Part shown: in pieces, positions 22,101 to 33,700 of the stretch
Numbering within the stretch: the first letter of the stretch is position 1
Layout of the letters: every line of letters starts with the position of its first letter
Assembly (NCBI GenBank): GCA_013399875.1
Contig: VXAZ01000446.1
Coordinates: 654,706 to 718,705, forward strand
Length of the DNA stretch: 64,000 nucleotides
Reading direction: 5' to 3'
Origin: Gymnorhina tibicen
Taxonomy: Eukaryota; Chordata; Aves; Passeriformes; Artamidae
The notes under the pieces: generated by a model
Databases searched by the model: none
What the model was told of the DNA's origin: nothing
What the model saw: the letters and a program-made list of their open reading frames with translations, nothing else
Program-made: the position numbers and the translations under genes

Positions 22101-25100
22101 AGAACTTTTTATTTTTTGTCATTTTTAATAAACATCAATATTAAGTGCTTTTCTTAAAAAAGAAAGCTGCAATTAGCAGAGACGAGGAAGAGTCAAGAAC
22201 AGGTATGTCTTTAATTCTGGATGTGGATGTGTTTCAATGCCAGCGATAAGCAGGAGGTAAATTTTGGGCTTTAGCCTTAATTTACAGTTTCTCATCTTTT
22301 GTCAATTGCAATCAGTTTATTTGAACCATATCTTTAAATGTATTTAGGGCAGAGCATTTTGTTTCACTGATTTGTGTGGACTGAGGAAGGAACACAGAAA
22401 CCACTGTACATTAATAAGATGTCAGGGTAAGTATTGCACTTGAACAGAAAAATAACCCAAAACTGTGGTTTTGTTGGTGATTTTTGTTTTTAGAATTAAT
22501 ATAAGCAAATCATCCATGTCTGCAATGATCACGTTTAGAAAGCAGAATCCAAGAATGAAGCATAAGAAGCAAATTTGGGGTTGGTAACCCCCAATACCCT
22601 GGAATACAACAGTAGTAAAACTTTTTTTAAAGCCTTTTCTTCCAAAAGGAAAAAAAAATTATATGACTTTTTTTTTTTTACTTTACAATTTTAAATCTTT
22701 CTAAACATTTGCATTAAAAGTTTCCAGTTTCTCATAAAAAGATACACATTTTAGGGAAAAAAAACCCAAAACAACTAGAAAATAAAACCAACTAAAAAGG
22801 AAGGCAAATATACAGTATTATAATTACATCACTTTAGAGTAATCTCAAAGGTACCCTAGATCTTTAAAGTGTTACAAAGAGTACGTACCTTAATATTTTT
22901 TTCTCAAATCAACTATCTTTTTTTTCTTTTTCCTGTTTTTAATAAAAAACTACACTTGAGTACAAAAATATGTAAACAGACTGTACAGCCAATGAACAAA
23001 AAAAACCCAAAACCCCCCTCAAACCCCTAGACAGCCCAAAGCTACAGGCGACAAGAGCAGGCCCAGACTTAAAGCTCCAAGAAGGAAAAGGGGGAAATAG
23101 AAAAGCACAGAAAGCCAGAGGAGACTGCTACCTGGTGAGGAAGTGAAAATCTTCAAGCTCTGAGGACACTTGACAATTTGTCAAATAATTGATCACAGTT
23201 TCAGAATCTGAATGACTACAAAAACAACCAAAAAAAGTCCTTCCCTTGTTACAGTGTGTTCAGGAATGAACATCCATTTCCAGTAAGCAATGTCAAATCC
23301 CAGTAAGTGCATAGTAGGGATTCAGTGACCTCCACCCCTGCAAGAAGCTTTTCTTACTCGATGTCACTTGAGGTAAAACTAAATGGCCCGATTTACTGCA
23401 AACTGGCCCCGTTGTGCCCGTAAGGAGCCGCGCTCCCCCCATGCCTTGCGGGAGGCATCTGTCCTTTATCCAGCCTGGTGCTACAGAGCAGAGGCTGCCG
23501 GTACCCAGGGATTAAGGCTGCTACACAAAATAAGGGAAGGCGCCTTCAGCGCTGCAACCGAGGCCTGCCCAGAGCTGCTGTGCTGCACCCACTGGCCCTG
23601 ATCTCACAGGTAATGGGAGAGATCAAACACACGGTCAGCTGCAAAGCTCCTGTGCGCTTCCAGATCCAGCTGAAGGGACGGCACGAGGCTGATGGTGTTC
23701 AAATGTTTTCCTGGGCTGCAGTGCAGTCACCTAAACCAACACCCGTTGTGGGAAGGAAGTATTGGCCCCAGCTTTGGGCCAGGCTGTTCCCTTTCTCCCA
23801 ACAGGGTCCATGTGGCACCAGACCCTCTCAAGACACGATCTGATTAACTGCATTGTCATTCACTCTGTTGAAATACTTCACGTACTGTTAGTCAAAATAT
23901 CACAGTTTTTTTGTTTTGTTTTTTTTGCAACTGTAAAAAAAATTAGTTTTACAACTACGCAGGTCTCTGTTGAAATGGTTGTTTCTGTCCATTGATTAAT
24001 TAGGCCCCAAGATGAAAAGGAGAAGTTTTTACTGAAAGAGAGAGCATGGGAAGTTATCTTCAAAGATGAGGACCCAAGTGAGCACACTGATAACCACCTT
24101 TCCAAAGGCTGGAAGCGAACAGGAACTGGGAATCTGCAGGATCAACTGGGAAGGTAGGTGAATTAAACAGAGACTGGTTTCATTGTTTTCTTGGCCTGTT
24201 AAGCACGCAGCATGGCAAAGCCCACATCTCCTCCTGACTGTCCTCTGCTCATTTCAGAGCCGAGCAGGAGAAGGACACAACCCATCCTTTCAAGTGGGGC
24301 TGTAGGAGGTCAAATTAGAAACCAAATTGGGAACCAGTGATATTCTCCTTTGCTTGTACCTCAGAACACATCAATGGCATAAAAGGGAATCTACTTACTA
24401 TAAAGCAAATTCTAGCTCTTTTCTACCTAATTGCTCCCCTCACCACCCCTCTGTGGCTGCCATGGCCTGGGCCCAGCAGAGTGGTGCCAAAGGCTGGCTC
24501 TGGATGTTGCTGGGCTCAGAGTCTGCCCAAAGCCTGCTGGCCCAGCCACCTTGCCCACGGTGGCCCTCCCGCCTTGGCTGTGCTGGCACACGCAGCTCTG
24601 CAGCCCTGCAGGGGGAACAACTGCACGTGAAACCAGGTCACCAACCCGCTGGGAAAGTCCCAGAACCGGCACTGTGCTCGTCATCACAGTGCTCCAGCTC
24701 ATGAACCCCCTGAATGCCTACTGACGGGCTTCTCTCGTCTCTATGCCAATTCCTGGGGTGGCAGCAGCGTGACAGGCGAACTTGCAAACCACTTCCGAAG
24801 CACTTGCCACGTTTGTTTTTCCAGGCTGAAGCAAGAAACGAGTGCTTTAAAGTCTGCTCCCAGTCCTAAGTGGGACCTTTAAAGCAGAGCAAAGTCCATT
24901 TCCAAGGGTGCTTTACTTAAAGCGCTGAGAGGGAGGAAACAGGAGATGCTTCCCTGGTGTAGGGTGTAGTGCAGCTTGGGCCTCCCGCAGCAAGTCCTGG
25001 CATCGTGCTGGGGATGCCGTGCTCCCTGGGACCAGCTACGGACCAGCTCTGTCTGGATAGCTGGAATGCACTTGGCTAGGGTAATTTTCAGCCCTTCCCA

Positions 25101-25338
25101 CTCCTAAAAGCCAGCTGACTCCAGGAAATCTCACAGCAAAGTACCAACAAGGCCCTCTCTCTGGGTCAAGCTGCCAAGGACAGTGCAAAGCAGGAGAAGG
25201 GATGTTTCCTTTGGGTCGGTTTTTGTTGTGCATTCTGAAAGGGTCTAGTAGGATATCATGAACGACATCAAGATCTCCCAAAATGCATTTGGAAAAGGCA
25301 CATATACAATAAAGCATACACCTAACTACACAATACCA

Positions 25339-25353
25339 TATATATATATATAA
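25339..25353. repeat. Short (TA)n microsatellite
   Basis: About seven TA units followed by AAATATA. It lies in the inferred IKZF2 3' UTR. Confidence 0.85.
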
Positions 25354-28300
25354 ATATACTTTCTCAAGCTCTCCAGCTGTCCCAGACTACAGGCCATCCA
25401 TTTTTGTTTTTAAATGCTACTAAGCCAAGCTAAGATGCAAATTACTAGCAGAAAAGCCAATTTCATCACCCTTTTCCTAAAATCCCACACCGACTTTAGG
25501 CGACTCTGGCAGCCTCCCTCCTCCCACTTCATTACATTATAAAGCACAGCAAGAGTTAAGGAAAGGAATTTATCCAGCGAAGGAACTATATTACTGTAGC
25601 TCCTGCCCTTGGCTGAAATAAGCACCTTTGCTGCAATTATCTCCAAAGTTTCTTTCTGGAGGAAGGAGTGTCTGTTGTCTGGCTTCTTTCAAATCAGAAC
25701 AAGCTAGCTCAGGACCTGGGAAACAGTAACAATGTCCCATGAAAGCCCAGTTTTGAAGGGTTGGGTTTCATTACTGACCGCCTGCCTGACAGCACAAATT
25801 TAGGGAAGCCCTTGTAAACAGAAAGAAATTTGGAAACTCTGGCAATTGAGAATTTCTTCACCTTGCAGTAAACATACTTTAGGTCCACATGGCTACTTCG
25901 TGAGCTGGGTCCTCACATTGTAAAAACCCGTACCACTAAAAATCAGGCCAATTAACCCATTTAGAATCTTCCTCTCTACTATAGACCACTACCGGTTAAT
26001 GCCTAGACACCTTTCACATCACATCATACATGAAAGCACTCTTTAAGGAGAATAAAATTGTTTTAATCCCAGAAGTTACTGAGTAAAGAGCAGGCTTTAC
26101 TGAAAAATGCAATATATTTTGATGTGCACTCCTAACAGATTACAAAGAGAGGTGGCTGTAAAATTCAGCAGTCATAACTGCAGATATATAGATAATGCCC
26201 TTTGCTCCAAGGATATGGATCACACCAAGAGCAGAATAAGCAGTCACACTTCTATTTCAATTAATAGGCTTGTAATCCTCTAAACTGAGTCAGAATATTG
26301 CCATTTTTGATGTAAAAGAACAAAAGGGTTTACTGGCAGGGATGTGCACAGAAATGGTTTCTTTTTTTTTTTTTCTCTTTTTAATGAAAATGGGCAATGC
26401 TCACAGGAAGCCAACTCTAAATTCGCAAATGCACGTTTCTAACCAGAAACCTGATTCCAAGAATTTCAGAAGAGTCCAATAAAAATCAGCCAGGTTCGAT
26501 TTCCAGCACCAAATACTCAGAACAAACGGATCCGGAGGCCAAGGATTAGCTACTGAAATTCCTAGTACACGATGAATGACTAATGAACTCGACAAAACAC
26601 AAGAGCTTTTCTTAGAAATCCACTTCTTGCAGAGAGCAAGCAAGAAAAAACACCCAAAGAAATCTCTGCCGCCCCATTTTGCTCACTTCTGTGAAGGGAC
26701 AAACTGCATTACATAAAGCTCTGTAATAATTTTCAGTAGGAATTGACTTCTAAAGTACATGTTAATCCAAAATTTTGTTCAAAATTTGAACTGGAATTTA
26801 ATCTTTCTTCTTTTCCTAACTCTAGGATGAAAATCTTCAGTGAATGTTTAGAAAAGGACATTGATAATAAAAATTAGCATGACCCTTCAAGTTTCTTCCT
26901 CTCCAAAAAATGTAGTTTCTCTAAGATAACTCCCCAGTGCCTCCCCAGTTCCCTGTGCCCGTGACACCAGGACATACAGATCTCACCTGCTACCATTAGA
27001 TCAAGATGCTGGACTTAACTGAAGCCAGGTCCAAAATCAGTGGGCCTCCCCATCTGATCCTTTAAACATCTAGAGAATACACCCTACCGGAGGTATCAGT
27101 GAGTCATCAGTGAACCGAAGGGCACACTAACGAACTGCAGATACAATTGCAGTCAACTGATTTGTGGATACACAAGAGATTCTCTACCTTTCCCGTATTC
27201 CGGTGCTTTCCCAAACAAAGGCAGAAATTTTAAACACGTTTTCCCTAGTGCTAACTATTCCAAGAAACCACAGCCCGTGTTTTTTCACTGACCACAGAGG
27301 GGAGAACGGAGTGTTGCCCCCAGAGACTGAAAGGATTTGCCGGCAACCTTTCTCTCTGGCTTGGGCACATGTTTTTCTGGAGGCCCAGGCAAGCCCAGCA
27401 ACCCTCAGGCCCAAGAACCTTTCCCTCTCCACCATGTTCTTAAAAGACCTTTCCTGCCTCAGCAAATCACAATCACTTTTTTCTTTCTTTTCTGAATTTC
27501 CAGGCACATCCTGACACAAAGCATGGCCGGCCGCCTCCTAAGCCCACCTCCCTAACTGCAGAGAATCAGCCACACGGAATAAAAGCGATGCCCTCCAGCA
27601 TCTCCCTGCTTTTCTCCTGCACAAACTCCTTTGACTGCACCAGGCACAAGACAATGAGAATGGTCCGGAGGATGGCACTGGTTCATTTGCCCCAGTTTCC
27701 TCTACATTAGGGTGAAGAAAGAAGGAGGGGGAGGAACCCAATGACATTAAGAACAATGTTGGGAATAGATCTTTAAATCTGTCTCTCCAAAGCCTGCGTA
27801 TTCCCAGCCTTGATAGGTCTCACATTACACATGATGACATTTCTCTCCATATTGTATTATAATTAATAGGCTACTGTAAGACTTTACCAGCTCCTACTTA
27901 ATAGCACTGCAGTGCTGGGAAGCAGTCATCAGGTAATCTGGCCATGATCTACTGTATTCTTTCTAAACACAGGTTCTAGCTGCCAAGAATGTCACCATAA
28001 AAAGATTTCAATCAATACCACTCAGCTCCTATTTTCAAATGCTCCAGGTCTAGGAAGCAAAGAAGAAAAAAACCCAGTACCCTCAAAACGAACAGCAAAC
28101 TGGCATATGCATCAAGTGCACAGATTGGAGGGAGCAGATGGGAATTCATTATGGCCTGATCTTGCTCTCTCTTTTATACTTTAGTAACTTTATCCTTTGG
28201 AAAAGGTCTCCCCAAGCGCATGGAGACCGTGCATGCGGAGGGGGTTAAACCCATGCAGATCTTTCCATTCTCAAGCTGTGCTTTTGTTGCCAAACAGCAA

Positions 28301-28804
28301 CATTTCAATTGTGATTGGTACAAACAGTTGGGTTTCATTGGCAATCTGTCCCTTAGGTTTAAACCCAGTTTTTACTGATGCAACTTGCTGGGTGGTTGCT
28401 GGCTTTGTTATTTACTGAGAGAGAAAGAAAGGAAACAAAACAGATCAGTAGACTTGTTTTCTTGTCCACTCTGTAGGTCAAGGACTCTCTCTGGAGTGTG
28501 TTTCTCCATTTGCTTTTCCTACAGGGAAATAAATTAGAAATAAAAATGAAATCTTCAAGTCCAAATCAATACACAGCACCTACATCTCCACTTATCACTT
28601 TCTGAAGTAGAGAAAGTCGTATGTGACCTGTTGGTTTGCCGGGCTTCTGTGCTCACCAGGAGCCAAGGCTATCCAGCAAAACCTGCTAACACTTCCACCC
28701 CTAAATCAAGCAGAACTGATGACTTACAAACAAAAGGAAATCAGTGGTTCAGCAAATTAGCAAGTAAGAAGTCAACAAGAGAAAAAACAGTCAAGATTTG
28801 GATC

Positions 28805-28890
28805 CTGATGTAGCTGAAGTAGTTGGGGCAGTTCCATTAAATTCAATGGAGCCAAGAGGATTAATGCTGGCCAAGGATCTGGCTCCTAAC
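28805..28890. mobile_element. Ancient amniote CR1-type repeat fragment
   Basis: TTCCATTAAATTCAATGGAG followed by AAGGATCTGGCTCC resembles the conserved 'ccattgacttcaatgga ... ggatcaggccc' block of very old CR1-lineage repeats. It is short and diverged. Confidence 0.35.
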
Positions 28891-29898
28891 GCTTTCCCAG
28901 CTGCAAGTCTTAGTTTAGGCTGTTGCCAAGAGGTTAACACTGTGATAGTAGAATGAGAAAGTATTTACATAATTATCTATATATACCTATATTTAAAGAA
29001 CACTTCGCTGCTAGTACTTTTGTCATTTTTAAATCCATAATTTTAAACCGAAAGTATTTCAGAAGAGCAGAAGAACCTCTTGAGTAAACTACAGACTCTC
29101 ACCCACTCCTAGGCCACTTACTGTCCTAGAAGCAAGTTTAAACGTTATTTCTAAATGGTCTTTCTCAAAACTTAGGGTACAACTAAAGAAGTAAGGCCCG
29201 CAAGGGTCTCTAAGAAGCCAGTGAGACAACACATAGGCATGGAGTAACAGAATATCAACAATTCTAAAAAAAGGGTGCTTCATAAGTTAAGGAAAATAAA
29301 AACACAAAGCCTCAGACTTACCACAGAAGGCCCTCAGACTTATGAAACTAAAATGCTGTAATGTGGTACAGTGTTAAGACATAAATTTCTTTTTTTTTTT
29401 TTTAATTTATTTACATTCTAGAGGGGCAATACACACTGAACCCAGGAAAACAGCTCACCCTTGAAAATAATTTTGAAAGGAATATTGACTTTGATTCATG
29501 CTCCTAACTCCCTAACAGTTTTGCTTTAAAAATAATTGTTCATTCTGCAGAAAAAAGTTCCCCCCCTTTCCTCCAGCCACCGAAAGCTCGCACCCTATCT
29601 ACACATTAGAAAAAGGCTCTCCTCTGAAATGTTTCTACCTATTCCTCTGAAACTGTAAATGAGTGGCATCTTGTTGGGACTTGAAAGCACCTAACAGGGT
29701 TGAGTGATATCCCAAAAGAGGACACGGTGTACAACTGAGACGGACACAGACTGCCTTCCAATTCCCACAGAAAGCGAGGCGGGTCACTCCCCAAAAAGTG
29801 ATGGCCACAACAAACCCCTCTTTTATCCATTCCCTTCCTTCTTTCCATTCTTAAGCTGGGCAGAGCAAATGAGGTTGGGTCCACAAAAAAATAAGGTT

Positions 29899-29947
29899 AA
29901 TAATAATAATTAAACAACAGCAACAACAACAACAGCAACAACAACAA
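29899..29947. repeat. (TAA)n and (CAA)n microsatellite
   Basis: Four TAA units are followed by about eleven CAA or CAG units. On the IKZF2 mRNA this is a UUG/UUA-rich tract about 100 nt downstream of the stop codon. Confidence 0.9.
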
Positions 29948-30048
29948 AATAGGCGTCTCAATGTCTGAGGAAAAGTGGGATTGTAAGTGCAGTATTTCTT
30001 CATGTGCAGTTCTTCTACTTCATACGAGTCCCCTTTGGATGAGAAGGC

Positions 30049-30773
30049 CTAGCGGAATGTGTGCTCCCCCCGGACTATGTGCGACGAGAACTCATAGCGG
30101 TCCTGGCTCCGGTAGCCACAGATGTTGCACTCCAGCGGGTCCCGGTAGCCGTGGCAGCCCATGTGGATGGTGTACATGACGTGGTCCAGGAAGAGGACGC
30201 GACAGTGCTCGCACTTGAAAGCCCTAATCTGCTCCCCTTCTCCATTGATCACCTTGTACATATCCTTTAAAGAGCCCTTAGAAGCTTTTGTGACATCCAA
30301 AGGCTTGGCCTCCTCCTTCACATAAGCCGGGTTTGGCTTTATCTTGGGGGTTAAGGCAGCATTTCCTGGGTAGGACTGGCGGTCATCGTGGCTGCTGTCT
30401 GAGTCAGTAGAATCCAGGCAGCTATTGCTGGGGGAGCCCTCTCTATCCTGGATTCGACTCTTTGGTCTGATGAGGGAGATGGGGCCATCCATGTTGTTCT
30501 CGTGGCTGTCGGCTGTTTCCCTGCTGATGGGCCTCTCTATCCTGCTGGGATGATAGACCTGAGCGTAAGCTGAGCTGATGACCGGGGCCACCTCTGCAAT
30601 TGTGCTCGGTGTGTGCTGCATCAGGGGGTGAAGTGCCTCAGCTCCAAGGTAGGTGATTGCATTGGTGATGGCTTGGTCCATCATGTGAGACTGCATCAGC
30701 TCAGCCTCCTTCTCATAGTTTAGGTTCATATCAAAGGGGATATCTGGATAGCCAAATCTCATGAACTTTTCAC
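30049..30773 (-). CDS. IKZF2: IKZF2 (Helios) last coding exon: regulatory region, zinc fingers 5 and 6, stop
   Basis: Helios is a nuclear Ikaros-family transcription factor associated with regulatory T cells and early lymphoid cells. Its C-terminal fingers mediate homo- and hetero-dimerisation within the family. The exon begins after a ...ATCTCTTAG acceptor; its first two bases complete a glycine codon, then [10 protein letters not shown] follows. Numbering from the Met at 30762 (237 codons to TAG): finger 5 is C184-x2-C187-x12-H200-x3-H204, and finger 6 is C212-x2-C215-x12-H228-x5-H234. Finger 6 has the wide histidine spacing of Ikaros dimerisation fingers. Residues 109-126 are rich in serine and aspartate. 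VKEE (148-151) fits the SUMO consensus. The assignment to Helios rather than Ikaros, Aiolos or Eos rests on family-specific text such as [14 protein letters not shown] and [18 protein letters not shown]. The protein ends HTFR, where I recall mammalian Helios ending HTFH. Confidence 0.97.
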
Positions 30774-33700
30774 CTAAGAGATAAGAGCAAATGCGTGAGC
30801 AAAATCAACATAATCACTGCAATACTTCACTGTAAAAGGGGTGGGGTGGGAAAGAAAGCCCCTGAACTGGGGTGAAATTATTCCAGAGTCTAAAGTTAAT
30901 CTCCTTCTACCTTTTTACTGACCTCTTATAAAGTTCCTGTTCTGAGATGGGTAAAACAGTAACCTCACCAAGAGCTTTCTTTTTGGTTTTTTCCAATTTA
31001 TTCCAGGTGAAACATGTGGCTGCAGTAACTTCCAGAGCAATTCCAAACCTTCCACTGGGCCTGACTCTGCCCACACTTCAAATTAGGAATACATGTTAAC
31101 TGGTAGATAATGGATTGAAATATTGAGGTCACTGAAGTTCTGACAGAGTACACCTTTAGACATACTCTCCCCAAAATTCAAGGGACCATTTCACATGTCC
31201 CCCACAGTGTGAGCTGCCTCACACCTACCTTACAGCAGGGCTGCACAGTGAGAAACCTAAACAACAGGTACAGGGGGCTTGTTATGGTGGTACCTTTAGA
31301 GCCACAGTATGTAAATCCTTTAACCAGTAGAAAAAAACCCCAAACATTAAATGAGAGCATGTGGCCAAGAATGAAGAATGAAGCCATTGACGGGAGCAGT
31401 GGAGGCTGATCTTTGCAGCTTTCCCCCCTCAAAATAAAAGATTCTATCCTTTCTGGACTGAGAAAAAAAGACATACACACACTCCTCCCTTCCCAGTGTC
31501 TACTTAGGCAAGAAAACAAATAGAGAAACCACGCGTACAGCTTTGTTTCACTTGGTAAAAGGCAGAAGCACCTTTCATTGACACAGGATAAATAAATACA
31601 TAATAATGTGGAAGCTGGCTGATTCATCACTGTGTGAATCCAAACTCACATCCTTGTACCATTTTTACATCAATGGCATGACAGATGTGCAAAAGCAGAA
31701 CCACGTGCTGGTACATTATGGCAATCACAGGGCATGTTGTGCATCACAGCTCTCCTTGGAGGTGAACAAATTGACCACTGCTTACACCAGGGTTCAGCTC
31801 AGCAGCACTGCTTTTCCAGTGATGGCTTTGCAGTGTCAGGACAAGTAAAGCTCATGGAATAACTTCTTTTTAAACAGGAAAGGTTATATTTATATGACAC
31901 AAGGTACACGTGCTCCTACGTGTTCACACACGCAATTAGCTAGTTGTTGACAGCTAACTTTTAAAGCTGATTTTATGAAGTCTGCTAAATAATTTTGCTT
32001 GGTTTTCACTGTCTTTGTTACTTCACTTCCTTGGTACATAAAACAAGACTTTTTTTCCAGTAGTGTAAGTTAAATAAATTCAAGAAGTCACTACTTACAA
32101 GTGGTTTGGCTACTCAAGAATTAAATTACTCAAGAGTCTTCTTCTATCACCTTTTGCCAAAATTGCTTGGAACACAATGTGTATAAACCACTATAAGAAA
32201 CAGAACTGTAATCCCAAATCTCTTCCAAACTGCATTAGTACATTTCAACACAGCTATCACTCAGCATTTTATTTTTGACTATAATAATTCATTCCACTTA
32301 GTGTGACTTATTCTAAAGTGATGCATAGAGAACAACCATGTTATCCTTAGAGATGATGCATCACTTCTGCTGGGGAACTTAGCCCTGATTAGCAAGGTAA
32401 TTAAATATAAGTCTAAAGTGAAGCATGTGAATATTCCTACTCTCTTCAGCAATACTGTTCACATGGCTGGACACCACACCATGTTTGTGTACCTCACGAT
32501 GTGTACTCAACAATGGTCCTGGTAATCTAACATGACCTGTGGATGAATCTTGCCATCAAACATCCTTTTTTCAGTGTTTTGCTGTGGTCTGGCAGTCTGT
32601 GATGGCTGTGCTGCCACAGACAGGATGGACAGCTCTGTAACAGGACATGGCTCCAGCCTCCCAGGAAACAGAGCAGCTCCTTCCCAAGTGGGGACAAAGT
32701 GGAACTGGAGGACAGCTCCAGGAAGCACGTGTGTCTGGTGCCCACTGCTGCCTGTCACCTGCTCTGGCCACCTGTGTCATTCTTGTGTTTGGAAAAAGAA
32801 ATTGATCCGGTGATGGTCTGATCCAGCTGCCAAACACACTGTCAGTGCTTTGTAGGCTTTACAGATCAAGAAATATTACCCACCCTTTACGGGCTACTTG
32901 GATAAATGATGCAAACCTTATTTTGATTCCTTTCATCATCCATGTTTAGTTACTCCAGCACAGACAGCAAAGAAAGCTGTAAATTGCCAGTGACCTGAAT
33001 TATTTATTCCTTTAATTATGAACCAGTTCCAAAGATGTCAGAGCTTGAGAAATGGAGTGTGACATAAAAAAGTAAAATAAATGATAACATGGGAGGGAGA
33101 GGGCATAAAACACAGAGCTCAGAAGTAACCAATAAACAGTCCAATAGACCGGTACAATGTGGTTTCCAAATTAAATTTCTCTTTAGCCAGTTCTATACTT
33201 AAAACCATCTAATCAGACCAATCATTCTGAATTTTTATTTAAACTGTGCTCAAATTCTATTTATCCTTGCCCTACATTAGTGGAGTAGAAGAAAAAGCAT
33301 TCTCCCCTCTGGCTGTATGACATTCAAATAAACCCCAAAACAGATATTTGAAGCCAGATCAAAGCACACAGACACAGCTGTCCTGTGATACCTGTAGTCC
33401 ATCTCATCTAGTATCTAAAGCAGCTGCAATGCTGGACACTTGGGAGAAAGCTGCAAGAAATCTTGGAGAAAGCCGTTCCAGCATTTTGCCCTGGGGAAGG
33501 TTCTCCCTGACCCCCATTAACCAGAAGCTGACTGTAATTTGGCAGCCGGCTGATCTTCATCTGTTCTGAGACGCCCGTGTATTTTTAATTCTTACTCTAA
33601 CAACCATGGTCTTATCGTAAGCCACATAAATGTCTCCTTTTGCATCCTGCCAGTTCTTAACCTCAGTGACATTCTGAGAGTAAGCTCCAAATTCCAACTG

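Larger units (their letters stand above)
20661..30048 (-). other. IKZF2: IKZF2 3' untranslated region (end inferred)
   Basis: The sequence after the IKZF2 stop codon shows no further coding exon and is AT-rich with many T/A tracts, as expected of a long 3' UTR. Ikaros-family mRNAs are known for multi-kilobase 3' UTRs. Minus-strand AATAAA signals occur at 29411-29406 (about 640 nt after the stop), 22321-22316, 21775-21770, 21763-21758 and in a final cluster at 20869-20662, so alternative polyadenylation is plausible. Three Pumilio-type UGUAAAUA motifs lie at 29415-29408, 28969-28962 and 21798-21791. A CpG-rich block (about 21380-21560) and two old repeat fragments are embedded. The far end is inferred from the signal cluster; a shorter 3' UTR is possible. 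Confidence 0.5.

Noticed and set aside
30061..30270. Plus-strand frame opposite the last exon
   Set aside because: Shadow of the IKZF2 coding frame, which is certain on the minus strand.
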